Part shown: positions 48,360 to 61,643 of the stretch, piece after piece
Numbering within the stretch: position 1 is the stretch's first letter
Layout of the letters: each line of letters starts with the position of its first letter
Assembly: GCA_027919835.1 (NCBI GenBank)
Contig: JANVFP010000005.1
Coordinates: forward strand, 1,426,001-1,490,000
DNA length: 64,000 bases
Source: Lentinula raphanica
Taxonomy: Eukaryota; Basidiomycota; Agaricomycetes; Agaricales; Omphalotaceae
Reading direction: 5' to 3'
Translations under genes and position numbers: made by a program
Notes under the pieces: model-generated
Told to the model about the DNA's origin: nothing
What the model saw: the letters and a program-made list of their open reading frames with translations, nothing else
Database searches by the model: none

Positions 48360-51300
48360 TCAGGACTGCTTACTGCCCTTGAGGGAGTGCATCAGTGATT
48401 TCAAACCTCGCAACCGTTTTGGCGGTGCACGTCCAGTTTCGCTAGGTGAGAAACCCATGCGGGTCAGCTTGGTGTTGCTAGCCAGTTCCCGTTCTCGTTT
48501 ATCACGAGCAGCATAGGTAGAGTTCGGCGCAGTTGACACGCGGAACAGTGAAGGTCCCAGCTCGGTATCCACGTCAAACCCTTCCAACGAACTGATACGG
48601 CTCAAATCATTATCAGGATCAGGTGTCCTAGAGCGAGTTGTCCGTCGATCAAAGAATCTAGACTGCAGAGAAGGTGAATCGAGCTCTGAGTCAAAAGTAG
48701 GCGACGAGACTGATGCCTCAACAATAGACGCTGAGAGTGAAGGATGGTGGGTTGGTTTGTTCCGGTCAATCAACGCACCATCAGTATCTGAAATGATGAG
48801 TACAGCAATCAGCAAAATGTGTGATCAGCTTGATAACACTTGCACCCACCATTGAGCACTCCGATACGCGCTGCCTCACCAGTTGCAAACCTCCTAATTC
48901 GCGAAGGCGAAGCAGACTTGGACAGCTGATCCAGACTACACTGACGAAGAATCTCCGTACGTGCTGTCGAGCTTGTGCCGTCTTCAAATGACTCAGTAGC
49001 TGATATTTGCGCTCTGAGCTCTTCCGCCTGCTTCTGTTCCCTCAACCTTCTTTCCAGTTCCAAACTCTCGCCCAACGCAGCCAGGCGAGCGCTCAGAGGC
49101 ATGGAATCACCACTCGAACTTTGCCCATCAGCATGAGCAGAAAGGATATCCTGCTGCGTACGCTGTACGAGTGCTTCGGCCTCAGCATGCGAAGAAATGA
49201 TGTTGATGTTCTCTAATGCTGAGTTCCCACGACGTGCATTTATTCCAATCACTGCGAAATCCTGTACTGGAGTGTCTTCTAATCCTTCATGGTAATCGTT
49301 GTAGGAAACTTCGGGTATGTTGACCTTGTCCCTGTTAGGTCTCGGTCTTGAATCAGGACTCGGGAGACTCAAGTATGAGCCCCCGTCCGGTGAAATCATG
49401 GGTGTGGGTATTGCACCGCTTCCGCCACTTCCGCTAGTCGAGGCACTGGCACTCAAACTCGGATTGAGCCCACTATCGGCCGTACTCGTACTACTCACAC
49501 TGTCTCCTCTCGTCCGAGAATCGACAGGAGGCGGTGACAGTTGCAGTTGGATGGGCGCTACAACGTCGACTTCATCAATTGGAGGTGGGGCATCGAGGCT
49601 GAATGGGAAATCAGTATGCAAAGTACTTTCTGCGGTAGGTTCGTCCCCCGAGAGCGCGGGGGACAATGATGAGTCGGACGAGGCGAATGATGAACCCCGA
49701 TGGCGGGTTTGGATGCGTGCGGCGATTGAGGGCTGGATCGGATGTCCGTATTCATTCTCCTCTGTGACTGTAAAATCGAAATCGCCAATGGTGGCCGGAG
49801 CTGAATCCGGAATGCGAGCCTTCCATTGTGCTTGGTCCTCCGGCTTCAAAGCCATAGACTGCAATCTCGGCGAGCCATTCCGTTCGTTGCGAAAACGATT
49901 AAGGGAGCCTGCACTGATGCAGCCACGAAGAGGAATATTGACTGTCTTCGGAGGTTGAGCATCACTTTCCCTTCGAGGAGCCGTACCACTCCCAGAAACG
50001 GATGTCTCAAAGCGTAATGCACGTTGTTGACTCGACGAAGATGTCCTGTTGTGACCTCGTAATATGCTAGGCCGCGAATTATTTCTGCTAGCTCCTTTCA
50101 TGACGCTTTCGGAGACAGAGACGTTTCCCGAACTATTGTTGTCCGGGGCAGGAGGAATGATGACTTCATCGTCAAAGATCGTAACATTACGATTACTGGC
50201 ATTGGAGCCTGACCTATCGCGAGATTGTTCTATATCAGGTCGAAATCGTCGCGTGGCTGATCTTTCTCCGCTAGTCAGAGTATCATCTCCGTCAAATGAG
50301 ATTCCAAGACCCATTGGTGGATCATAGCGGGCGGCGCTTCCTGAAGAACCTGATCTGTCTCGGTTGTAGTAGCGGCGCTGCTGGGAATTTTGCGAATCAA
50401 CGGCAAGAGGAAGTGAAGGACGAGGAGGCGGGGTATAGCTCTGTTGGTGGAAAGATGATGACGTCGATGGAGATGTACGCATGTGGGAAGGGGCTCCAAA
50501 TCGATATCCTGAGGTAGGAAGTGGACCGTTATCGTTGAGAGAAAGAGAATTCTGTTGTGGGGAGGCTGAAAGAGAGGGTGTTGTTTTCGTCGACTTTTGA
50601 CTAGGTGAGTACATTCCTAGTATAGATGTAGAACTCTGATGCGAGCTTGTCCTCTCGAGCGGGACACCTCCGGATTCAGTCCCTTTCTTGAATAAGTTTA
50701 AAAGTGAATATTTGGTTCCAAGTTTTTTGCTTGTGCTTCCTCGGCCGAATCCAGTGTTAGACCCATCAACATCGGGATCCTGCTCAGCATCTGTCCCAGC
50801 GGAACGTGGCCTACGCGAATGCCTAGATTTAGTCAATGTCGTGGGTTTTTGAGGCCGCTGCGAGGAGTTAGAAGGTGTCTGGTATATGTGAGGAAGTGAT
50901 GGTCGTCGGGATTCTGGGTTGATAGGACTCGGACTTGGGCTAAAGCGCCCGTCTTCTGATGGAGAAGGGGAGAAATCGCGGCGTGACCTAGTCGGGGAAA
51001 CAGGTGATGTGTTGCGAACGTTATTAGTGGAACTGGACGCAAGCTTGGAAGGGGGTGTGGACATTGAACCTGCTTTGAACATATTGAGCGCCGTATCAAT
51101 TGAACGCTTGACTTGTATATGCTTCTTCGTGTTCGGCTTGATATCATCTTCGTGACCAGAAGACGGATGTGCTACTGATGGAGTCATGGAAACAGAGCCA
51201 TCCGGTTGGACGCGTTCTCTCAGATCTCGGTCCTTATTCTTAACCCAATTATTGAGAACTTCGGCGCACTCGAGCCAGCCATGCTGCTCGGCGAGCATAG

Positions 51301-51853
51301 CAGGAGTAATCCCGTGTTTGTCACCACGATCAGCGTGTGCACCTCGCAAGAGTAGGATATTGATGATATTCTTGTTCCCGTTGGCGGCTGCAAAATGAAG
51401 TGGGGTAGAGCCAGTGGTACCTAGAATGGGGGCAGAGGCATCTCGGTTCTTCTCATTGGAATATCGTCGTGGCAATCTGAGTCATTGAAGAGTGAGTAAG
51501 TAATGGTGGGACCCTAATATAACAAGCTCACCTGGCAGCATTTACGTCTGCCCCGTGGTCAAGCAACAATTTGACCACCTGCTCGTGGCCTCCGGCACAG
51601 GCAGCATGCAACGGAAGTACACCGTCTACGACCGAGTTGACGGGTTGGCCTCGGTTCAGTGCATATTCAGCAAGACCTTGGTTGCCTGACGCCGCTGCAG
51701 AGTGCAAATCATAGTTGGGGACTAGAAACAAGGTCGAAGTGAATAGATGATAATCGTGTATGATTAGCCCGAGTAAAAGACCTTACAGTCTGTAACAACG
51801 TTGTACTTGGCCTCTGCACGAAGATTCGCAGTGGCCCGCAGAGGAACGGGCAT
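48360..51853 (-). CDS. Ankyrin-repeat protein with long disordered tail
   Basis: Four exons keep frame: 51787-51853, 51532-51721, 48850-51476, 48360-48787; 1103 aa. The N-terminal ~150 residues hold three to four ankyrin repeats (NYDLHSAAASGNQGLAEYAL, GVLPLHAACAGGHEQVVKLL, GSTPLHFAAANGNKNIINIL, GITPAMLAEQHGWLECAEVL). The remaining 900 residues are Ser/Pro-rich and disordered, with a short coiled segment (LAALGESLELERRLREQKQA) and basic patches such as KTVNIPLRGCISAGSLNRFR. The partner is unknown. The disordered tail has many SP/TP sites, which would suit phospho-control of a cortical scaffold, but that is inference. It lies on the same strand just upstream of Spa2. Confidence 0.82.
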
Positions 51854-54800
51854 CCTGTCGGTTTTTGTCAGAAGATAGTGGGTCTTTTGGGACAAAAGGT
51901 GGCAAATGAATCAGAGATATGTTGTCCACTGTCCAGGTGAGATTCAGTGTGAACAAAAACCGAGAGAAGGTGGCACTTGAGGACGAAGAGTCTTGTCAAA
52001 AGAGAAAATCGACAAGTAAAAGGAAGAGATGGGAAGAGATGACCAAGAGATGACAGGAGAGAAAGAAGTGGACAAGTTTACCCTAAGATTCCGATGTGGC
52101 CGTCTCCAGTTCGGCACGGATCCCGGCATCACAAGATCATCGCCACAGCATTGCTCCTGACCGAAAACGAACCACCACCACATTCAATGGTCGTCCCCAA
52201 TGTACCGCAATAACATTGGAATGTACATGTGTGTTCTCATACTCCGACCCCCCCAAATACTAATAACCTGACTATCACGATACGTGTCTCAATCTTCTTG
52301 TCAATTATGGTGAAATTTAACAAACTCGTAGCTACACCAGTCACTTTCAAAAGCTTCATGAGAAACTTGCAAGAGTCAAGTATCGTGAAAATCGGAGAAG
52401 AATAAAGAAGGCTAAAACTCGAATCTTGCCGTTGATATATTTCGATGTCTTGACTGACTTCATCAAACAAAAGGACAAAAGAACAGTTGCTCTCATGTCT
52501 TGATCATCCGGCGCTCTTGTCATCTATAGACGCCTTCCACTAAGGTTCTTCAAAGTTCACTGGTTCCCTGTGCGTCCCGACAACCCTTGTCAGCGGACAA
52601 ATAGATCCAAGAGGCTTGTGTATCTTGCATCTCATTGAAAACTGTTAGGCAAACTAACCACGGAGTTTTCGAAAGATTTGTTGTTGGTAAATCTCGATTT
52701 TTGTTCATTGAATTTGGCAGGTTCTTGATATGTTTTCTCAATCAATTGGCAAGAACAGCTTCGCACAATATGCAACAGATAAGTACCTGTGTCACAAATT
52801 TGCTTCTCAGCATTACTTACGGCGCATCCTTCTCTTCTGATTGTTGATTTCTCAGGATCTGTTAATCAAGTTATGATCATTCGACGCATTCTGCTTCTCT
52901 CTGACAGTGCTCTAGCATTGGTCGCCAATACCAAGCATCTCGAGTGTTGGACGGTCACTCGATCGGCAGTCCGATTATGAAAGGATCGAGCAAAAAAAAC
53001 AACCACAAAGTTGGTCAGAGTTAGTCTCCTTTGGGAAGTAAGACGTGGCAACACTTGCCCATGTTCACCCATGATCGCACTAATTCCAATGTATCAGATT
53101 CTAGATAATCTGGTATATCAACTTTCTCCATTGGATCACTTCGCCAGTGCTCGATGTATCAGCATGTATCTGATCGATGGTTAACAGACCCAAAATTTCC
53201 GAGCGAAGGGCATACAAGTCCTTCAAAGGCTTCCAGAGGTATCCCAAGGTATCCATTCCTTACCCCTTTTGCGATTTCCCCGTCTCTTCCGTTATTATCA
53301 TGAGAATTGTGAGATTTCGTGATTTCCTTTCGTCTGCCAGATCCCTATCTCGAGGCAATCGACGCAGAAAATAATAGCAGACTGAATTGACGGCAAGAAT
53401 GTGTTGACGGGATACGAGGATGTCCTTGTCTGTCCTTGTACGAAACCACTGGCAGTGGGAGAACTCCAAGGCATCCTCCGGTCGGACACCGTGCTATTAC
53501 ACAGCTCTTCAGTACTCAAATTTGGAAACAAAGATACAGGATTGTGGCGGCGCATCAGCAATTGCTACTTTGTGCATTATCATCCCCTTAATAGGTCCAG
53601 GAAGTGTTCGCTGGAGCCTGCCACAGGAGTCTGGCCTTCAAGGTTCAAATACAATCGATGAGTGGCAGGTGGCAACATAGTCAAAACATAGTGCTTGCCA
53701 TCTATGGAGTTGGATGCGAAGATTCTCAGGTGATACTTGTTCTCCTCAAGGTTTGAGACTTCACCTGCAAGCTTCGAAGATTTGAGCCTTTCTTCTCTGA
53801 CCAGGACCTTAGTACGCAGTTGCCAGATTCAGTACTAATAAGCTCCTAGCTGACCTGAACTCTTAAACGACAAGAGTCGCACAAACCGTGGCAACATAGA
53901 ATGCACAAATATATGCGGCTCAACAAGCCGTGGAGCTGCGGGAGCATGTACTCAGCTGGACTAGAGTCTAGTACGCCTATATCTACGTTGGTTCAAATGG
54001 CGGGCGGGCGGTAAAGTAGTCGATTACTCAGGAAGACTAGCATATACTCAGTACTTACCAGTATTACCTACCGACGATCATGCAAATTGAGAATGTTCCG
54101 GTCGCTATGAAATTCATTTTCATCAGTAAGTATCCTTGACTATTTGGTGATCCAGACCTTTCATTGTGGTTCGATGTCAGAGCTTGTAGAGCCAGAAGCC
54201 TTCCGCACGACCGAAAGTGACGAAGACAAGCCTGTATACCATGGCGCCGCCCCGGAATGATAAGTATAACACTTCGCCTGGACCTTGCTGTTGTGACCAT
54301 CCGTTCATGACTCGACTAGGACTGCATAATTGAAGTTTGCATCTGTACATGAACTCCTTCCCCCATATATTGATAGATATCATGATATCGAACGGTAAAA
54401 CGGACTGAGATCAAGAAGTCCGCTAGAGACCAAGTAGTAATCTTCGTTGTAGGTGGACAAATCTACATCATCATGGACCAATCCCAGAGGCTAGCTGTGA
54501 ACGTGATCATGAACAATCCAAATGAAGCTAGAAGGCAAAACACTCGGCTGCCAATGCACATTGCACTTCCTCCATGGTCTTCACGTCTTCTGTTCAGTCA
54601 TGATCGAGCTGTTGCAATTTTGAGTGGAACTTGAAAAGAATGCGCATATATTCTGGGAAAGAGGACACAATCTTATGAGCATACCAGAGCAATGACATTG
54701 AGTGTACGTTGTCGAACAACATTGATACAGAAACTGCAGCGCAGAAGCATGTATGTAGAGCATACCCGAGCATACCGCAACAGATATGAGGTAATCTAGG

Positions 54801-54886
54801 CGTAAAACAGCACCAGCTTGTATAGAGCAGCATTAAGAGCACGTATCGAGGAGGTCTCGTTCTTCATCTTGCATAGTGACCTCGTG
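51854..54886. other. 3 kb gene-poor stretch
   Basis: The first ~350 bp are the promoter side of the ankyrin gene. From about 52.2 to 54.8 kb only frames below 90 codons occur, on both strands, without motifs or credible splice sites. Sequence is mixed and AT-leaning, with no long repeats, tRNA or transposon ends that I could see. Confidence 0.4.
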
Positions 54887-55926
54887 CTATCGTTTCCTCT
54901 TGAGAAGGTTCTTCTTTGTATCGGCGCAGAGATGACTTTTCTCCAAGGCAGTGTGTTCAGGGGTATCTTCTTCTATACCAAGATCTTCTGAGAGAATTGC
55001 GGCGTCTTGAGGAGGTAAGGAGTCAGTTGCAAGTGCCCAAAGCCTGAGAGACCATAGTCTAATCTGAGAAGGTATAATCGAACGGTTCATTCCTGACTTA
55101 CGTGTTGAAGATCTTTTTTCGACGTATCCACTCTTCTCTCCACTTCAGCCAATCGGTATCGATTTGAGCAACTTCCTCAGACGATACAGGTGGTGCACCG
55201 GAACGTAGTGGTTGAAGTAGGCTCGTTCGTTTGACAACCTGAAGAATCAGGCTTGACATGTGGTCAAAAATATTCTGTAGCGGCAGATCTTACCGCATCT
55301 TTAATAGACGCAAGTTGTTCTTCTAGTTCGGAGTCAGAAGGTAGGTTTCTGATCTTGGAAAGCTCTGCTGGATCGTTGAGGGACGAGATTGCACATGTTA
55401 TCAACATACCAGTGGTAGCTGTTTTAATTTGCAACGCAAGTGCCTTGTTCTCGTCGTCTAGTTTCTTGAAGTCTTCTTCAAGGGCAGATATTTTCTCAGG
55501 TGAGAGAGTATCGATCTTTGTCTGATTCACAACGAAGAACGTTGTTTTCCCTATCCAAGTGCCTCATGAGTTTCATCGCAGTTTGAGAGGCGATCGATAC
55601 GCACCATAATTCTTTTGAACCAACTCGCCCTTTTCCGCAAGCGCTACAAGGATCTTCTGAGTGGCTGTTTTAGGGACTGCACCTTTAAGATTTGCGGCCA
55701 CGTCAACAGCGCCGTAAGGTCGATTCATCTAATGTAAGGACGCGTGTTGACGCGTTATAACGCGAGTATATGCAGTAGCCAGCATACTACTTACTCGGCG
55801 AATGTATTCCAGCACTTTATCCTCGGCTAGAAGGATATGAGTGTGTCGAGATATTGAGACAGTAGCGCAGACAGACCTTCTTGACCTTTGAGAACTTTCA
55901 CATCGGGTTTCTGCTTGCTCGCCATT
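54887..55926 (-). CDS. HOP2: Meiotic homologous-pairing protein Hop2 (TBPIP/PSMC3IP)
   Basis: Partner of Mnd1 that helps Dmc1/Rad51 in meiotic strand exchange. The start is MASKQKPDVKVLKGQE at 55926. The second exon gives AEDKVLEYIRR and the third MNRPYGAVDVAANLKG, ATQKILVALAEKGELVQKNY and GKTTFFVVNQ: the winged-helix DNA-binding domain. A coiled coil follows (KISALEEDFKKLDDENKALA, ELSKIRNLPSDSELEEQLAS) and then IDTDWLKWRVEWIRRKKIF. The C-terminus ends in KKNLLKRKR, a likely nuclear signal. It has several introns; an intron of ~60 nt separates RR from MNRPYG. Divergent from the mitochondrial carrier gene across 223 bp. Confidence 0.9.
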
Positions 55927-56149
55927 GTTTTCGAGTTCGGAGAAGCTGGAAGTTCGTCGACGTTTGTGAGAAATGAATAGATCACATGACGCTTTCACTC
56001 GCGGAGCTTGAGCGGAACGCCGAACTTCACCGAACGGAACTTGGAAAACTTTGAGTCTTTACTTGGTATATTTCCTACTCGTCGCTCTCGCAGCTCACAC
56101 AAGGACCCGGTATACGACAGTCGTATGAGACGCCGCGGTTGCTGTGCAA
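55927..56149. promoter_or_regulatory. Bidirectional promoter between Hop2 and carrier genes
   Basis: 223 bp between the two ATGs. No clear TATA box. A meiotic gene and a housekeeping carrier share it, so control elements are probably asymmetric. Confidence 0.4.
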
Positions 56150-57356
56150 ATGAGTTCTGGTGTCTCTACTACACAAGCACAAGATAAACGGAGTCTACAC
56201 TATATCGTTCGTTCGGGTTTAGCAGGAGGAGTCGCTGGTTGTCTCGTGCGTGCACTCGCTTTCACATATCCATCATGGATTGATGTTATGAAATCCAAGG
56301 CGAAAACAGTAGTCGCCCCATTAGACCGAGTGAAGATTTTATTTCAAGCTTCGAATCCTGATTTTCAGAAGTATGCAGGTGCGTCGGATACTGACTGCTC
56401 TAATGAACTAATCATTCATGACACAATAGGGACATGGAGTGGGGCGTTTCGAGCTGGTGCAGAAATATATCGAACTTCTGGAACGCGAGGGCTTTTCCAA
56501 GGCCATTCGGTAACATTGCTTCGTATATTTCCATATGCTGCCATAAAGTACATGGCCTATGACCAAGTCCATCATGTCGGTATACATTTCCCAACTTGTT
56601 TCTTCCTTGTCATTCATCGATGCCTCTCTATTAAGTATCTCATGCCATCTCCCGATAAAGAAACCAACCTTCGTAGATTTTCCGCAGGTTCCCTTTCAGG
56701 TATTTCGCGATTCATTATTTCCGTCAATGTGGATTGCTCTCATACCCTGCATCCTGCTTCTAGGAATGATATCAGTGTTCTTCACCTATCCACTGGAAGT
56801 TTTCCGCGTACGACTAGCCTTCCACACGAAAGCCTCGGACAAAACAAATCTTTCCCTCTTTCATGCCTTTAGACAAATCTATTACGAACAGGCTACTGGT
56901 ATACCACAACTACAAATCGATGGAACACGTTACTTTAATCAATATCCCATCTTGAAATTCTATCGCGGATTCTCTGCCACACTCATCGGAATGATTCCAT
57001 ATGCTGGTGTATCCTTCTTAACCTGGGGATACCTACGCGCGCGCTTTCTCCCTCCACCTAACGACGCCAAGATGAAATCAACTCCTGCCGCTGATCTGGT
57101 AATCGGTGCTGTGTCAGGTGCTATGGCACAGACCGCGTCTTACCCGTTCGAAGTAATCAGAAGGAGAATGCAAGTGGGCGGGATAACTCATCCTGAACGA
57201 TGGTTACGTTGGGGAGAGACTGTACGCGCAATATGGGCATCGTCTGGGTGGAAGGGATTCTACGTTGGACTCAGTATAGGTTATCTCAAAGTCGTTCCGA
57301 TGACAGCAGTGAGCTATGCAGTGTGGCAAAATGGGAAACGTCTTCTTGGAGTCTAG
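56150..57356 (+). CDS. Mitochondrial carrier, Leu5/SLC25A42-type (CoA transport)
   Basis: Inner-membrane carrier, probably for coenzyme A or a related nucleotide. Exons 56150-56245, 56300-56378, 56430-56575, 56636-56699, 56764-57356; 325 aa. Three mitochondrial-carrier repeats are visible through their PxD/ExxR signatures: VVAPLDRVKILFQ, FTYPLEVFRVRLAF and ASYPFEVIRRRMQVG. The usual partner motifs follow each one, such as GLFQGHSVTLLRIFPYAAI, FYRGFSATLIGMIPYAGVSF and GFYVGLSIGYLKVVPMTAVS. The PYAAIKYMAYDQV and GMIPYAGVSFLTWG segments are characteristic of the Leu5/Graves-disease-protein group. No cleavable presequence, as is usual for carriers. Confidence 0.92.
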
Positions 57357-57562
57357 TTGGCTGGGTTTTGGTTTACCTGTACGTTATTTTAATCATTTTG
57401 TCCTGACTCGCATTGTATCGTCGTACATTTCTATCTTCTCCACATCACGCCCGAGCATTTTTCTCACATCACTGTATGCCACTTGATACTTGTATAGCAT
57501 TCAATGGGGAATCTCTTTGTTTTGCCACTGAACAGCTTACCAGAAACTAAACCTAGTATAAG

Positions 57563-59846
57563 ATGCCTAGGCTTGTACGTCAAAACATGTCGAAGATGAA
57601 TCCCTCAACTGACTCGGACCCATTCAAGTCGAAGAAAATGAGAAGACGCTTGCGACTCAGCTGTATCGAATGTGCAAAAAGGCGTCAGGTAAGTCTGATC
57701 GTCCTCAATCGAAGAAGACGAGTGCCCAATGACGAAATTCGAAGAGATGCGATCGCGCCCAACCGACTTGCGGTCTATGTAGATCCAGAGGCGTTGAGCA
57801 CCTTTGTCGATGGGCCACAGTGCCCTTTGCGCGCCCTTCACCAGCCAAAATTCCCGTCATACTAGCTGAACCTTCAACGGCGGACAGACTCAAAATCCAG
57901 CAATTGTCAGAACGCATACGTTTCCTCGAACGACAGCTCGAGCATCAGCGCACTACGGCCCAAGATACCTCGTATCCCGCTCATGCACCCGGCTCCAAAA
58001 GACCTGATTGGACTTACCACAGCTCCATTGCCAGTTCTCCCGTTTTATCCTGCACTGAATCGACAGTGCTCGCAGATCAGGACGGGCTTGTGAAATGTTC
58101 ACCATGCTCGGGGAATGTCTCATGCCCTGATACTTGCACTCGAATGGCGCAACCTTTGGAAAGCCAGGAAGGACTATTACATTCACGAGTATGATCCTTG
58201 CCATGTGGATGTGATTGTCGTTTGCTCATCGAAATTCGATTCTTAGATGATATCTGTTGATCCTCTCACCGACTACGCCTTACCAGATAGTCATTCGTTG
58301 TTCAGCATCTTCATGCAGTCCCAGCCCGACCGTACCGTGACTATGCTGCTTCCAGCCCTCATTCAGAATTTACCATCCTATCAGGAAACCGAAAGCCTGA
58401 TATCTGCGTTCTTTGCCTGCTCTAATTGGACCTTTGGTCTTCCCGAAACTTGGATTCGAACGCTTATTTCGCGGATGTGGGACTTTTTTCGCTTACCGTC
58501 CGGTGCATCCTTGAACACCCAGCTCAATCCCAGTTGGATCTGTCTCATTCACGCCATTCTTGCTTATGTTCCTTCCAACGTTTTGAGCGTAAACTCTGGG
58601 CACGCTTTCATCGAGTGCGCCATGTCGGCACTACGTCTAGCATCGGATGGAATGTTTCACTCCAGGAGCGAGGAGGGAATTATCCTTGCATGCTTCGCTG
58701 TATCTCTCATTGGCAAGAAGTATACTGCCAGTGGCAGGCTTAATGATGCATGGCTGCTCATCGGGAACTGGATAAGAGTGGCCCAGTCGCTAAACTTGCA
58801 CCATGAAGATGGATACTACACATGCTGGTCGGAAGAAGAACAAGCAGTAAGAAAGGTAGCCTGGGACAACCTTTTGATCTGGGATAGGTAAGTCCATCTT
58901 CGCCTCGCTGCATTGAGGATATTCATATTATTCGATGAAGATTTTATTCACTGCTGCTTTCCCGACCTTCGATGAATTCTCAAAGAGTCCCCGGTCCCCA
59001 ACCGTCGACTCCCTTGTGCACATATAAGGACGTTTTGTACGAACTGAGTGTACTGGCCGAACACATCAACCTAGCGCCGGTAGTTTTTTTGACAGGTCTT
59101 TGCATACGATTTTCTGATTGGATCCATATATTCAGTGCTCTGGAAGCCAAAAATCGCATGAGCAAAGGAGTCAAGCGCTTGAAGAAAGGTTGCGACATTG
59201 CCTTGAGCGAACGAAATCTCTTGAGCCGATATTCGAGGAAAACCACTTTATAGTAGGATCGTCGCAGAAATTCACACTCTTGTCCTGGCACCTATTTCTC
59301 AAGATGAAGTTGTGCGAACGGATTTGCACATTCCACTCCGCAGGAACCATTGATTCAATCTCTAGTCAAAAAGTGCTTCTGGGTGTCTGTATCGAGTCAA
59401 TGGACTTGTATTGTGCTACGTACGACGAGATAGGACCCTTACTCTGGGCGTCCGGATTTCTTGCTGCCCACTCGCAAAACACAATCGTTGCCAATTCCCC
59501 GTTATTCCACTCAGAGCATCTCCTAATGCTGCTGGGAGCGTGTGTCACTCTGAACTTGCACATTGAACAGCATCCTGAGTTCACGTATACAACTGCCACT
59601 CGATTGGAGAAGGTATACGACATCTTCCGTTTGTCTTCCCAACTCGAACAGAGTCGATTTATGGGCACTGCGACCAGCATTGCCACTCGTGGCCTGATGA
59701 TCCTGCGAACGATGTTAGGAACTGGCTATGCAGGCGCTGCCACCGACCCTATCACTAATTGGGACGACTGGACCTCATCACAATTCGCAGTTACCGTGGC
59801 TTCTAATTCATCAACATGGGATCTCAACACGAATAATTGTGACTAG
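57563..59846 (+). CDS. Zn2Cys6 fungal transcription factor
   Basis: Exons 57563-57688, 57745-58188, 58247-58887, 58941-59079, 59136-59846; 686 aa. The zinc cluster is split by the first intron and reads SCIECAKRRQRCDR then PTCGLCRSRGVEHLCRW, giving the C-x2-C-x6-C ... C-x2-C-x6-C pattern only after splicing. A basic stretch precedes it (KSKKMRRRLRL). A short coiled coil follows (QQLSERIRFLERQLEHQR), the usual dimer element. The rest (LINPSWICLIHAILAY-like segment, then AMSALRLASDGMF, WDNLLIWDRFYSLLLSRPSM) fits the fungal-specific transcription factor domain, with the RFYSLLLSRP-type motif near its end. Target genes unknown; no neighbouring cluster points to one. Confidence 0.88.
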
Positions 59847-60332
59847 GTATGTCTCCTGTTGGTATCTCACCTACAGCCACCAAACTTCCTTCTGCGCTGG
59901 TCCAAGGTTGAGCTTGTTGTAAGGTGGAAATGTCAGCGTTTACAACCGCCGGCTTCATATAGGCCATGTACCACCATAGCATTTTTCATTCGCACAATTC
60001 TTAAAAACCAGTGGCGGGTAGATTATCGTCAATCCCATTGTATAAATTACTACGTACATACATGTAGCGTGTATATAAAGTATGTATCTCCCTTCGTATC
60101 GTATCGAATATCCTATCGTGTGTATGATCTAGCTCGTGCAAATGTTCGTTAACGAGACCGTCATGCAATAATGCAGTGTGTTTAGTCCAAGCCTGGTTGT
60201 TACTAAAGTCCCTGGGCGTTCCTGCTATGCTAATGCTTATAATGTTATGATGGTGCCAAAAGAGTGATAATGTCTATGAATCTTTGGATATATGCAGAGT
60301 TAGAACATCTGTTGAACCAAGTATCGTATCAG
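59847..60332. other. Intergenic stretch
   Basis: About 490 bp between the convergent ends of the zinc-cluster gene and the small gene at 60333. AT-rich, consistent with two 3' UTRs. No gene seen. Confidence 0.4.
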
Positions 60333-60962
60333 CTACACACCTTTTGATCGTGAAGCCTCCTCCATCTCAGGCATACGTTTCGGAAGGGGAACCTCCTCTT
60401 CAATAACCTCAAACGTCTCCTCTGAAATCAACCCCTCTCTCACCAACGCCAAAAGCAACTCTCTCATCCAGACCCGACATCCATTCACGACCGACGTCTT
60501 GTCAAACTCAATCTCGTCCGCGAGACGCAACAAGAGCTGTCGCTCGCCACGGGTGAAACTACCCAGGTAATACTGAGTGTGTGAATCGAGAGTGGCAGGA
60601 TTGCGAAGCTTGGCCACTAACGAATCAAAAACGAATCTTCCTCTGATCCCGCTGAGTTGGACGATTTGGGTCACCGGATTATCAGCTAGTGTGCCGTTAA
60701 CCTTTTGGGTTATGATTGGGATTATAGTTCAGTGACCTTTTTTGATATGCGCAGGAAGGTGATAGTACCCAGTGTATTACAACATGTCTCTCTCGGCCAT
60801 CGAAATTATGCCCATGGGCTGCCAATGCGAAGGGAGAAGAAGTCAGTATCGAGGTACTTATTCACCCGAAAAAAAATCGCAGTCACCTTGCAAATAAACA
60901 TCTTTCTCAGTATCATCATCCGGGATGAATTCGTAATAGTTTCTGCTCATTTGCCGTGACAT
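60333..60962 (-). CDS. Small protein of unknown function (DUF7770-like pattern)
   Basis: Three exons keep frame: 60887-60962, 60769-60818, 60333-60701; 164 aa, starting MSRQMSRNYYEFIPDDD (an in-frame ATG 24 bp upstream is possible). The body reads RERHVVIHW, GRFVFDSLVAKLRN, YYLGSFTRGERQLLLRLADE and GCRVWMRELLLALVREGLI. The order, a His-Trp segment followed by a GCRxW...L..GxI helix, is like DUF7770 proteins common in agaricomycetes, but the match is weak. No signal peptide, no catalytic signature. It is likely a cytosolic small globular protein of unknown role. Confidence 0.55.
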
Positions 60963-61643
60963 AGAGGGCAGCCCTAGGAGAAACATAAGTCCATAAGAAG
61001 CACCATGATTGAAGTCGTTTGAAGAGATTGCACGTTTTGGGATAATGAAGAAGTAGTCTGGAGCCAAAGGCAAGGAGACGTTGGAAGCATAGAGCAAGAT
61101 TGACAAGGGAGAAATCACAATAGCAATATTATTGGATTCATAGAGGAAGAGAAGAAAAAGAAAAACGAGGAGCGAAACCCGAGGAAGGTTCCACACTAAG
61201 AAGAAATGCTGACATCATTGAATTTTTTCATGACCAAGCCATGGCCGGGCTAGAGAAATAAGTAGCGCTTTCTCGCGCCGTATAAAACTTGTTGTAAGTA
61301 CTCATACAAGTATCTAATATATACATGGGTGAAAGTGTTACTGTCGTAGGCGATTGACAGACCTTGAGCGGTAGCCACGTCTGAGGAAATATCAATACTA
61401 GCATAGTATAGGAATGTTGAAACGAATACAAGGATGTTATTCTCGCGCAACCTGGGAGAAATTTGAGCATTGAATCCAAATCGATACAGTAGTGGTTTCT
61501 TGACTCTGAGGCGGCCAAAATACCTGTTGACAATATATCAATCTCGATTCTTGCTTCGAACTTTTGGACTTACCTAGTCATATAATCAAGATGATCAGAT
61601 ATCATACGAACACGAAAGAAAACAAGCTATCCATCGTGAGTGA
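60963..61643. other. Intergenic stretch
   Basis: About 680 bp. A hydrophobic minus-strand frame (up to 61196) continues into the small gene's first exon but has no ATG at its head, so I do not extend the gene into it. Nothing else supported. Confidence 0.35.
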
